From: Prevotellaceae bacterium
GTDB taxonomy: Bacteria > Bacteroidota > Bacteroidia > Bacteroidales > UBA932
Length of the DNA: 12,002 bases
Assembly: GCA_031257655.1 (NCBI GenBank)
Contig: JAIROF010000131.1
Coordinates: 1-12,002 of the forward strand
Reading direction: 5' to 3'
Positions 6,734 to 11,981 of the stretch are shown piece by piece. The stretch's first letter is position 1; every line of letters starts with the position of its first letter. The translations under genes and the position numbers were made by a program. Under the pieces are notes generated by a model, which searched no databases, was not told the DNA's origin, and saw only the letters and a program-made list of their open reading frames with translations.

Positions 6734-7780
6734 CTACCCTACCTTCCGCAGCACCTCCTCTACGCCTTCTCTCAGGCCTATTCCGGCAGCCCATCCGAGC
6801 TGCCGGAGCTTTTCCACGCACAGGAGCTTTCGCGGGGTTCCGTTGGGCTTGGAGGCGTCCCATACAATGGCGCCACGGTAGCCCACCAGCTCCTTCACCA
6901 TTTCTGCGAGCTCCTTTATGGAGAGGTCTTCGCCGCAGCCAATGTTTACCGGTCCGGCTTCGCTGTAGGTTTTCATCAGAAAAACGCAGGCGTCTGCCAG
7001 GTCATCTACGTGGAGAAATTCGCGCAGGGGCGCTCCCGTTCCCCACAGCGTTACCTGCACGCTGCCGCCGTCGATGCTCCGGATGCCGTACTTGGCCAGT
7101 ATGGAGCGGATGTCGTGGTCGCTGCGCCTGCCGCTAACGCGCTCAATGGGGTTGCTGTCGAGGTTAGAGCGCAGGCTGCTCCAGTCGTTTTCTTCCAGAT
7201 ACTTTCCCAGCAGCATCTTGCGTATCAGCGCCGGCAGCACGTGCGATTTTTCCAGGTTGTAGCTGTCGTTGGGGCCGTACAGGTTGGTTGGCATAGCGCT
7301 GATAAAGTTGCACCCGTACTGCGCCCGGTATGCGTCGCACAGCTTTATCCCCGCAATTTTTGCAATGGCGTAAGGCTCGTTGGTAGGCTCCAGCGCACCC
7401 GTGAGCAGGTATTCCTCCCGGAGCGGCTGTGGCGCCAGCTTGGGGTATATGCACGAGGAGCCCAGAAACATCAGCTTCTTTACGCCGTGGCGGTAGCTTT
7501 GGTGGATAACGTTTGCCTCCATGACGAGGTTGTCGTAGATAAATTCGGCGCGATAGGTGCTGTTTGCCACGATTCCGCCCACCTTTGCAGCGGCCAGAAA
7601 AACGTACTCCGGCCGCTCCTGCGCAAAGAAATCGGCTGCCGCCTGCTGGTTTCGCAGGTCGAGCTGCCCCGAGGAGCGCAGCACAAGGTTTTCGTACCCC
7701 TCCTTTTGCAGCCTCCGCACGAGCGCCGAGCCTACCATGCCGTTGTGTCCGGCGACGTATATTTTTGCGGTTTTTTCCAT
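6734..7780 (-). CDS. fcl: GDP-L-fucose synthase
   Basis: Fcl (WcaG) is the NADPH-dependent epimerase-reductase that turns GDP-4-keto-6-deoxymannose, the Gmd product, into GDP-L-fucose, a donor for surface glycans and protein glycosylation. From ATG at 7780 (MEKTAKIYVAGHNGMVGSA) it has 348 residues. The Rossmann GHNGMVG is at 11-17, the active-site Ser region GSSCIYP at 107-113, and the catalytic YxxxK at Tyr137-Lys141. A segment at about 192-240 lengthens it compared with the E. coli enzyme; from memory this insertion is common in Bacteroidota relatives. An upstream ATG at 7813 overlaps the gmd stop by 8 bases (ATGAGTAG) and would add 11 residues unlike the family, but translation could be coupled there. 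A GGCTAAGCC-TTTTT sequence just past the stop is at best a weak terminator. Confidence 0.95.
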   Translation of the reverse strand: MEKTAKIYVAGHNGMVGSALVRRLQKEGYENLVLRSSGQLDLRNQQAAADFFAQERPEYVFLAAAKVGGIVANSTYRAEFIYDNLVMEANVIHQSYRHGVKKLMFLGSSCIYPKLAPQPLREEYLLTGALEPTNEPYAIAKIAGIKLCDAYRAQYGCNFISAMPTNLYGPNDSYNLEKSHVLPALIRKMLLGKYLEENDWSSLRSNLDSNPIERVSGRRSDHDIRSILAKYGIRSIDGGSVQVTLWGTGAPLREFLHVDDLADACVFLMKTYSEAGPVNIGCGEDLSIKELAEMVKELVGYRGAIVWDASKPNGTPRKLLCVEKLRQLGWAAGIGLREGVEEVLRKVG

Positions 7781-7805
7781 TGTTCCGGCCAGGTGTTGTA
7801 ATTTG

Positions 7806-8918
7806 CTACTCATGCTGATTCAGGATTTTGTGTCCGCCCTGGAGCAGATATTTGTCGCGCTTAAACAGCTCCATGTCGCTGGCCATCATGTCCTTTACCG
7901 TGGCGTTCAGGTCGTACTCCGGCTGCCATCCCAGCTGCTTTTTTGCCTTGCCGGGGTCGCCAATGAGCACGTCTACCTCCGTTGGCCGGTAGTACTTTGG
8001 GTTGATGCGCAGCACTATCTTCCCTTTTTCGAGCTGGTATTCGCTGTTGGCGCACGCTTTTATTTTTGCCACCTCATTCACGCCTTTGCCCTCAAAGGCC
8101 AGCTCAATGCCCAGCTCGGCAAAGGCCATACGGATAAAGTCGCGCACCGGCGTTGTTACGCCCGTGGCGATAACGTAGTCCTCCGGCTTTTCCTGCTGTA
8201 GCATGAGCCACATGGCGCGCACGTAGTCTTTGGCGTGCCCCCAGTCGCGCTTGGCGTCGATGTTTCCCATGTAGAGGCACTCCTGCAGGCCAAGGGCGAT
8301 GCGCGCGGCGCCGCGCGTGATCTTTCGGGTTACAAAAGTTTCGCCGCGTAGCGGCGATTCGTGGTTGAAGAGGATGCCGTTGCAGGCGTACATGCCATAG
8401 GCTTCGCGGTAGTTCACCGTTATCCAGTAGGCGTAGAGCTTGGCGCAGGCGTACGGCGAGCGGGGGTAAAAGGGCGTGGTCTCGCGCTGCGGAATTTCCT
8501 GCACCAGCCCGTAAAGCTCGGAGGTGGAGGCCTGATAAATTTTTGTCTTGTTTGCCAGCCCAAGCAGGCGCACGGCCTCCAGCAGGCGCAGCGTTCCCAC
8601 GCCATCCACATCGGCGGCGTACTCGGGCGTTTCAAAGCTCACCTTGACGTGCGACATGGCGCCAAGGTTGTAAATCTCGTCGGGTTGCACCTCCTGCACA
8701 ATGCGGGTTATATTCATCGAATCGCTCAGATCGCCGTAGTACAGCGCAAAGCGGATGTCCTTCTCGTGAGGATCCTGGTAGAGGTGGTCGATCCTGTCGG
8801 TGTTGAACAGCGACGTGCGCCGCTTAATGCCGTGCACCATGTAGCCTTTCGCCAACAGCAGCTCTGCCAGGTAGGAGCCGTCTTGCCCGGTAATACCGGT
8901 AATAATTGCTTTTTTCAT
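7806..8918 (-). CDS. gmd: GDP-mannose 4,6-dehydratase
   Basis: Gmd converts GDP-D-mannose to GDP-4-keto-6-deoxy-D-mannose, the first step toward GDP-L-fucose. The 370-residue protein is a short-chain dehydrogenase/reductase with NADP-binding GITGQDG at 8-14, the RRTS segment at 33-36, the catalytic STSE at 131-134 and Tyr156-xxx-Lys160. ILFNHESPLRGETFVTRK and the late YYRPTEVDVLIGDPGKAKKQLGW are hallmark Gmd segments. It is the first gene of the gmd-fcl pair, with a strong promoter about 20 bp upstream of its ATG and a palindrome beyond that. Together the two genes form a complete GDP-fucose pathway from GDP-mannose. Confidence 0.97.
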   Translation of the reverse strand: MKKAIITGITGQDGSYLAELLLAKGYMVHGIKRRTSLFNTDRIDHLYQDPHEKDIRFALYYGDLSDSMNITRIVQEVQPDEIYNLGAMSHVKVSFETPEYAADVDGVGTLRLLEAVRLLGLANKTKIYQASTSELYGLVQEIPQRETTPFYPRSPYACAKLYAYWITVNYREAYGMYACNGILFNHESPLRGETFVTRKITRGAARIALGLQECLYMGNIDAKRDWGHAKDYVRAMWLMLQQEKPEDYVIATGVTTPVRDFIRMAFAELGIELAFEGKGVNEVAKIKACANSEYQLEKGKIVLRINPKYYRPTEVDVLIGDPGKAKKQLGWQPEYDLNATVKDMMASDMELFKRDKYLLQGGHKILNQHE

Positions 8919-8938
8919 CTAATTTTTTAATTTTCCAA

Positions 8939-8970
8939 CAAAAGTACAACTTTTCGTCCATTTACACAAC
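8939..8970 (-). promoter_or_regulatory. gmd-fcl promoter
   Basis: On the minus strand GTTG at 8970-8967, a 20-bp spacer and TACTTTTG at 8946-8939 match the Bacteroidota promoter pattern. The -7 element ends about 20 bp before the gmd ATG, giving a very short leader. Confidence 0.7.
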
Positions 8971-8980
8971 CGACAGCACC

Positions 8981-8996
8981 GCAAATTAAAATTTGC
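8981..8996. repeat. 16-bp palindrome upstream of gmd promoter
   Basis: GCAAATT-AA-AATTTGC is a perfect inverted repeat 10 bp upstream of the gmd -33 box. The position suits a regulator binding site, but an AT-rich palindrome of this size can occur by chance. Confidence 0.45.
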
Positions 8997-9037
8997 AGAC
9001 CTTAGCAGGTGACGCTCTTCGCCGCTTTCCCGGCCTT

Positions 9038-9111
9038 ACTTGCCATGGCTCACTTGCCATTGCTCACTTCCCATTCTCACGCTCCACGCTCATGCTCCAC
9101 GCTCATGCTCC
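9038..9111. repeat. degenerate 13-14 bp tandem repeat
   Basis: Units ACTTGCCATGGCTC (9038-9051), ACTTGCCATTGCTC (9052-9065) and ACTTCCCATTCTC (9066-9078) are followed by a partial unit and two identical copies of ACGCTCATGCTCC (9086-9098, 9099-9111). The units are contiguous, with no unique spacers. The array runs into the end of the broken ORF at 9103-9345. Confidence 0.75.
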
Positions 9112-9345
9112 CACTACCCACCGGCTCAGCGCGCGCTCCTTGGCGCTGAACTCCGCGCCGACCTTCACCGCCTTTTTGCCGGAGGCTGCGTAGGGAGTGA
9201 GGTAGCCCTTTTCGCCTATCGGCTTCAGGGCGTCCTCGGCGGTGGCGGCTCCGCCTCAACGAGCTGCCCCATGAGCCGAAACAATTCGCGCTCCGTCCGG
9301 TAGTCGGATGCGGATTTTTATACGTAGCTTTTCGGCGGTAAACAT
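9103..9345 (-). pseudogene. broken small ORF of unknown function
   Basis: Reading the minus strand from ATG at 9345 gives a basic start (MFTAEKLRIKIRIRL), an in-frame TGA at 9258-9256, and then 50 more codons in the same frame to TGA at 9103 (including EDALKPIGEKGYLTPYAAS and FSAKERALSRWVVGA). The part after the stop has a balanced, protein-like composition. Between them another frame gives a more natural sequence (YRTERELFRLMGQLVEA), so two compensating frameshifts are an alternative to one nonsense mutation. I recognise no family. Its end merges with a tandem repeat and a MITE-like element lies about 50 bp upstream. It is most likely a decayed gene. Confidence 0.4.
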
Positions 9346-9393
9346 CGCTTTGCTGTTTGAGGGTGAAATGCAAATGTAGCAGAAATTTATAAA

Positions 9394-9514
9394 GGGAACC
9401 TCTAAAAACCCCAAAATCAAGGCTTGCGACTGAGGCAAAAGCGGAGTTTACTAAAGTAAATGAGCATTTTGCAGAAGGAGCATAGCGCAGAGTTTGGGGT
9501 TTTTAGAGGTTCCC
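9394..9514. mobile_element. 121-bp MITE-like element
   Basis: The ends are perfect 22-bp inverted repeats: 9394-9415 begins GGGAACCTCTAAAAACC, and 9493-9514 is its exact complement. TAAA lies immediately outside both ends (9390-9393 and 9515-9518), as expected of a 4-bp target duplication. Inside, nested complements GCAAAA/TTTTGC (9435-9440, 9467-9472) and TTTACT/AGTAAA (9447-9452, 9455-9460) let nearly the whole element fold into a long hairpin. There is no transposase, so any movement would need enzymes from a related insertion sequence elsewhere. Confidence 0.8.
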
Positions 9515-9558
9515 TAAAAGCCGCAAATTGGCACGATCTCCTGCAAATGAAAAAAACT

Positions 9559-9589
9559 TTTGCGCATTAAAAAGAATTTTCTACCTTTG
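9559..9589 (+). promoter_or_regulatory. tRNA-Pro promoter
   Basis: TTTG at 9559-9562, a 19-bp spacer and TACCTTTG at 9582-9589 fit the Bacteroidota consensus closely. The -7 element ends 19 bp before the tRNA. The -33 box lies 45 bp from the end of the MITE-like element, so the promoter is intact. Confidence 0.75.
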
Positions 9590-9608
9590 CACCCGCAAAT
9601 GCTACGTT

Positions 9609-9683
9609 CGGGGTGTAGCTCAGCCCGGTTAGAGTACGCGTCTGGGGGGCGCGTGGCCGCTGGTTCGAATCCAGTCACCCCGA
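9609..9683 (+). tRNA. tRNA-Pro (anticodon GGG)
   Basis: A complete cloverleaf: acceptor CGGGGTG (9609-9615) with CACCCCG (9676-9682) plus discriminator A at 9683; D stem GCTC/GAGT; anticodon stem CGCGT (9637-9641) with GCGCG (9649-9653), loop CTGGGGG, anticodon GGG at 9644-9646; T arm GCTGG-TTCGAAT-CCAGT. It reads the proline codon CCC (and CCU by wobble). The CCA tail is not encoded and must be added enzymatically. A well-matched promoter precedes it and an inverted repeat follows 16 bp later. Confidence 0.95.
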
Positions 9684-9699
9684 CAACCGTAATAAAACG

Positions 9700-9731
9700 T
9701 TTAGATACAGCCCATTAAGGCTGTATCTAAA
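9700..9731 (+). terminator. inverted repeat after tRNA, probable terminator
   Basis: TTTAGATACAGCC (9700-9712) and GGCTGTATCTAAA (9719-9731) form a perfect 13-bp stem with a 6-base loop, followed by ATTTTAG. The T-run is short, but the position just after the tRNA suits transcript ending. The core TTAGATACA recurs twice more downstream (from about 9735 and 9744). Confidence 0.6.
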
Positions 9732-9779
9732 TTTTAGATACAGCTTAGATACAACTCCCCCCCTCCTCCCCCGTAAATG

Positions 9780-10140
9780 CTATGCAATCATAAACGTCTC
9801 TCGGCTTCACGCCGCCGGTATGCCCGTACCCGATGGCGCCCACGTGGGCGGAGCGCTGGCGTATGCCGCCGCTACGGAGGTCATCGCGCCCGCGAACTTG
9901 AATACCGTGCGCCACGCCTTCAGCGTGGTGAAGCCCGCGTGACGGATGCGGTACGATACGATACGGTGAGGCCTACCGCAAAGGCTGCGACAATAAAGCA
10001 GATGGTAAGCATAAGGATGGCGGCAATGGGCATGAAGAAGCCGGCCGGCTGGCCGGCCAACGGATAGCATCAGCGCCTTGGGAGCTGCAACAGATGTCAT
10101 GCCATAGGGCATGTTACAGCATTTTAAAATTTACAGATAG
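9780..10140. other. palindrome-rich stretch without a recognised gene
   Basis: I recognise no gene here. Frames are open on both strands: plus 9820-9942 (40 residues, MPVPDGAHVGGALAYAAATE onward) and minus 9807-10112 (101 residues). Both look partly protein-like and I cannot choose between them. The stretch is unusually rich in palindromes: CGCCCACGTGGGCG (9837-9850), CCACGC/GCGTGG (9912-9928), GCCGGCC/GGCCGGC (10040-10057), and a hairpin at 10084-10120 built on CATGCC-ATAG-GGCATG. It may be a structured RNA, a remnant of a mobile element or a decayed gene. Confidence 0.35.
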
Positions 10141-10241
10141 CGTTTCCACGCATGTTTTTTCCGGGTATCTCGATGCTGCAAGGGGTGCCGCTCCTGAAGA
10201 TGTATAAAACACATGCGGCGCCTTATTTGGGGGCACAAAAA

Positions 10242-10259
10242 AGCCCGCCGGGGCGGGCT
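10242..10259 (-). terminator. second rho-independent terminator downstream of hicB
   Basis: AGCCCGCC (10242-10249) pairs with GGCGGGCT (10252-10259); on the minus strand the stem is followed by six T (10242-10237). It lies about 55 bp beyond the first terminator. On the minus strand the sequence before the stem (TGTCCCTTGTC) resembles that before the 11141-11161 terminator (TGTCCTTTCGT), suggesting common origin. Confidence 0.75.
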
Positions 10260-10313
10260 GACAAGGGACAGCGTGTCGGTACCTTACTCTTTTCTGCTGT
10301 AAAAAAAATAAAA

Positions 10314-10339
10314 AGCCCCGCCATGTGGGGGGCGGGGCT
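10314..10339 (-). terminator. rho-independent terminator of the hicAB locus
   Basis: AGCCCCGCC (10314-10322) and GGCGGGGCT (10331-10339) form a 9-bp GC-rich stem with an 8-base loop. On the minus strand it is followed by TTTTTATTTTTTTT. It lies about 30 bp after the hicB stop and is a strong intrinsic terminator. Confidence 0.88.
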
Positions 10340-10370
10340 GTCTAAGTGGTGTAATCATAACCCCAGAGCG

Positions 10371-10784
10371 CTACGCAGAGAAATGTACCTGACCAATATC
10401 CGCCGAAAATTTTTTCAGCGCGTCTTCGATTTTTTTTACCATCGCGGGGCGCGGGCGCTTGCGCCCGGTGGCGTAGTGGCTCAGCTGCCGCTGGTTTACC
10501 CCCGTGAGCTGCTCTAACCCCGACAGCGTGATTACTTTTGAGTAGTAGCTGAGAAATGAGGCCATGTCGTAGTGAAATTCAAACTCAACTTCTTCAAAGG
10601 GCTTGCCAACCTCCTGATAGTAGCTTTTCATGGCGGCATAGCCGCCGTAGAAGTCGTCGACCGCCTCCTTGGCGGTGTTGCCGCCGCCGTTTACGGCGTA
10701 GGTCATTTTATCGCCGGCTACGTCTGTATATACGCTGTACGTGCCGTCTCTGCCGCGCTCAATAAATGCTCTTATGGTTCTCAT
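10371..10784 (-). CDS. hicB: HicB-type antitoxin with C-terminal HTH
   Basis: This is a HicB-like antitoxin that would bind the HicA toxin and repress its own promoter. From ATG at 10784 (MRTIRAFIERGRDGTYSVY) it has 137 residues. The N-terminal half has the HicB-like IERGRDGTYSVY strand and the GGGNTAKEAVDDF segment; a linker follows with EEVEFEFHYDMASFLSYY; and residues about 85-125 form an XRE-like helix-turn-helix (GLEQLTGVNQRQLSHYATGRKRP). From memory, similar proteins are common in Bacteroidales. An ATG at 10814 would add ten residues and lies only 6 bp after the restored end of hicA, so the start is uncertain. The frame is intact, and two terminators follow. Its toxin partner immediately upstream is frameshifted. 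Confidence 0.82.
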   Translation of the reverse strand: MRTIRAFIERGRDGTYSVYTDVAGDKMTYAVNGGGNTAKEAVDDFYGGYAAMKSYYQEVGKPFEEVEFEFHYDMASFLSYYSKVITLSGLEQLTGVNQRQLSHYATGRKRPRPAMVKKIEDALKKFSADIGQVHFSA

Positions 10785-10820
10785 CGTAGTAAATATTTTT
10801 TTTGTCGCCTTCATGGGGGG

Positions 10821-11008
10821 CTATAGCTTAACCCCCGATGCATCGCTAATTTGTTTTAAGGCACCTCTCGGAACTTCCTGGCTTTGGTGGTTGCTCAATA
10901 TAAACTCTCTCTCTCTGTTATGGGGCTGAACCATACAGGGTGAGCCCCTCCTCTCTTATAGCAGCAACCATGCTTCTTGAGCCTTCGCTCGACTTCTGAG
11001 TATTTCAT
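10821..11008 (-). pseudogene. hicA: HicA toxin gene, frameshifted at an (AG)6 tract
   Basis: HicA toxins are small double-stranded-RNA-binding-fold mRNases. From ATG at 11008 the minus strand reads MKYSEVERRLKKHGCCYKRG, then GAHPVWFSPITERE with the likely catalytic His23, and then goes out of frame, stopping at TGA 10897-10895 after 37 residues. The rest of HicA (FILSNHQSQEVPRGALKQIS to ...GVKL, stop at 10821) is intact in the frame reached by removing two bases. The break falls exactly at six AG units (10905-10916 as CT on plus). Five units would give a complete 61-residue HicA, the normal length; eight would also restore frame. An AAGG sequence precedes the ATG, and hicB follows directly. 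The gene is either phase-variable, recently inactivated, or hit by a sequencing error. Family assignment rests on N- and C-terminal similarity recognised by eye. Confidence 0.82.
10905..10916. repeat. (CT)6 dinucleotide tract within hicA
   Basis: Six perfect CT units on plus (AG on the hicA strand) lie at codons 32-35 of hicA, exactly where the reading frame is lost. Gain or loss of units by slippage would switch the frame between truncated and full-length toxin. Confidence 0.9.
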
Positions 11009-11031
11009 TTTGTACCTTATGATTACGCCAA

Positions 11032-11062
11032 CAAAGATAGTATATTTACTATCATCTTTCAA
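11032..11062 (-). promoter_or_regulatory. hicAB promoter
   Basis: On the minus strand TTG at 11062-11060, a 20-bp spacer and TATCTTTG at 11039-11032 match the Bacteroidota promoter pattern. The -7 element ends 23 bp before the hicA ATG. Confidence 0.75.
11036..11053. promoter_or_regulatory. palindromic operator candidate at hicAB promoter
   Basis: GATAGTA-TATT-TACTATC is a perfect 7-bp inverted repeat with a 4-base centre. It overlaps the -7 element and spacer of the hicAB promoter. HicB proteins with a DNA-binding domain repress their own operon through such sites, so this is the best candidate for the HicB operator. Confidence 0.65.
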
Positions 11063-11140
11063 TGCAATTTGACGCCATATCCGTTAAATAATCTTACACA
11101 TTACGCCCCACATGATGGCATGGTATCCATGATGCAAAAA

Positions 11141-11161
11141 TAGCCCGCTGCGGGCGGGCTA
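11141..11161 (-). terminator. rho-independent terminator of the DUF2442 antitoxin gene
   Basis: TAGCCCGC (11141-11148) pairs with GCGGGCTA (11154-11161) over a 5-base loop, and on the minus strand five T follow. It lies about 20 bp after the stop of the 11183-11602 gene and separates it from hicA. Confidence 0.85.
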
Positions 11162-11182
11162 CGAAAGGACATGTTGCGGAAA

Positions 11183-11602
11183 TCAGGCTATTTTTACGGC
11201 GGCCAGCGACGCGCCTATTTCGTGGAGCGCTTTTTCGATTTGCTTTTTTCGCTCTGCCGAGGGATTTTTAGTCCCGCAAATGTAGCTCGCCATGAGGCTT
11301 TGCGAAATGCCTATCCTGCGAGCTACGCAGGATGCGTTGATTTCGGGGTTGGCTTTGAATGTTTTGCATATGCTATTTTCCGGCTTTTTTTGCATAAAGC
11401 CGGCGTAGCTAAGGTCTTCGTCAATTTCCTCCCAGTGTATGCCGAAAGGATCGCACGTGAAATTTTCGCGCTGCTGCTGCGTTGCGTAGCGCAAGCGGAA
11501 GTAGTCGGAAAAATTCTGGCTATACACCTTGCCATCTTCAGCTTGTATGTGTATTTGGGCATCATCTACCCAAACTTTTGCTATAACAGCCTCCATATTC
11601 AT
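11183..11602 (-). CDS. DUF2442 antitoxin with C-terminal HTH
   Basis: A 139-residue two-domain protein. Residues about 1-70 match the DUF2442 pattern (AKVWVDDAQIHIQAEDGKVYSQNF, then FRLRYAT and PFGIHWEEIDEDLS). Residues about 84-130 look like an XRE-type helix-turn-helix (CVARRIGISQSLMASYICGTKNPSAERKKQIEKAL). DUF2442 proteins are known or predicted antitoxins paired with DUF4160 proteins. The ATG at 11602 shares its A with the stop codon of the upstream toxin stub (TAATG), a typical coupling arrangement; a second ATG at 11596 is possible. The frame is intact although the toxin is truncated. A TACTTTTG element on the minus strand at 11731-11724 could drive it, but no clear -33 box is seen. The HTH resembles that at the end of the neighbouring HicB. 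Confidence 0.85.
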   Translation of the reverse strand: MNMEAVIAKVWVDDAQIHIQAEDGKVYSQNFSDYFRLRYATQQQRENFTCDPFGIHWEEIDEDLSYAGFMQKKPENSICKTFKANPEINASCVARRIGISQSLMASYICGTKNPSAERKKQIEKALHEIGASLAAVKIA

Positions 11603-11793
11603 TAATTTTTGCTGAAAAAATCATTCCATTTTTCTATTATCAGCGCTACGTTTTCTTCTACTATGGCTTCTGCAAGCTTAATTTCGCTGTAACTACTCAG
11701 GTAGCATATTTCATTGCAAATCACAAAAGTAATAAAAATTCTCCTTGTGGAAACCTTGTGTTCTTTGTGTCTTCGTGGTATTTTTCCAACCAC
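11602..11793 (-). pseudogene. truncated DUF4160-like toxin, C-terminal stub
   Basis: The last 30 or so codons (about 11703-11602; SEIKLAEAIVEENVALII then EKWNDFFSKN) resemble the C-terminal helix of DUF4160 proteins, the usual partners of DUF2442 antitoxins, and the position directly upstream and overlapping the antitoxin fits. The conserved N-terminal part, with its aromatic and His-rich core, is absent in all frames upstream. Instead the frame opens at a GTG (11793) inside a CACAAAG-rich repeat, giving an unrelated lysine/arginine-rich sequence. The toxin therefore appears to have lost its front end to a deletion joined to, or caused by, the repeat. Family assignment rests on a short stretch plus context. 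Confidence 0.55.
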
Positions 11794-11867
11794 AAAGGAA
11801 CAAAGTTCACAAAGATTTCACAAAGTGTGTTTTTGTAGTTGTTTTTTTTAACGGAAAGGTCACAAAG
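11745..11867. repeat. CACAAAG-rich dispersed-type repeat
   Basis: CACAAAG or its complement occurs at 11763-11769, 11791-11797, 11808-11814, 11819-11825 and 11861-11867. The left half (CTTTGTGTCTTCGTGG) is roughly complementary to the right (CCACAAAGGAACAAAG), so it can fold. Sequences of the form CTTTGTG-TCTTCGTGG are familiar as intergenic repeats in several bacterial groups. It sits where the N-terminus of the DUF4160 toxin should be. Confidence 0.65.
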
Positions 11868-11902
11868 GGTACCGGAGTAGCTACCTTTTTTCTTCTCATA
11901 CG

Positions 11903-11933
11903 TTTGGGGATTCGGTATTTTAGTGTAATTTTG
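11903..11933 (+). promoter_or_regulatory. plus-strand promoter near right edge
   Basis: TTTG at 11903-11906, a 19-bp spacer and TAATTTTG at 11926-11933 match the Bacteroidota consensus. It points rightward, opposite to the toxin-antitoxin loci, and lies about 50 bp before an ATG at 11982. Confidence 0.65.
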
Positions 11934-11981
11934 CTGCTATAAGTACAGCGCAAATGCTAATAAAACACCCTGCTTAAAAAA

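Noticed and set aside
7010..7801. Plus-strand open frame of 263 codons
   Set aside because: Antisense shadow of fcl, whose Rossmann and YxxxK motifs are clear on the minus strand.
7557..8201. Plus-strand open frame of 214 codons across the fcl-gmd junction
   Set aside because: It crosses two well-identified minus-strand genes and has no recognisable features.
9038..9111. CRISPR-like array
   Set aside because: Units are 13-14 bp, contiguous and degenerate, with no spacers and no cas genes in the window.
10152..10517. Plus-strand open frame of 121 codons
   Set aside because: It runs through two intrinsic terminators and the end of hicB in antisense.
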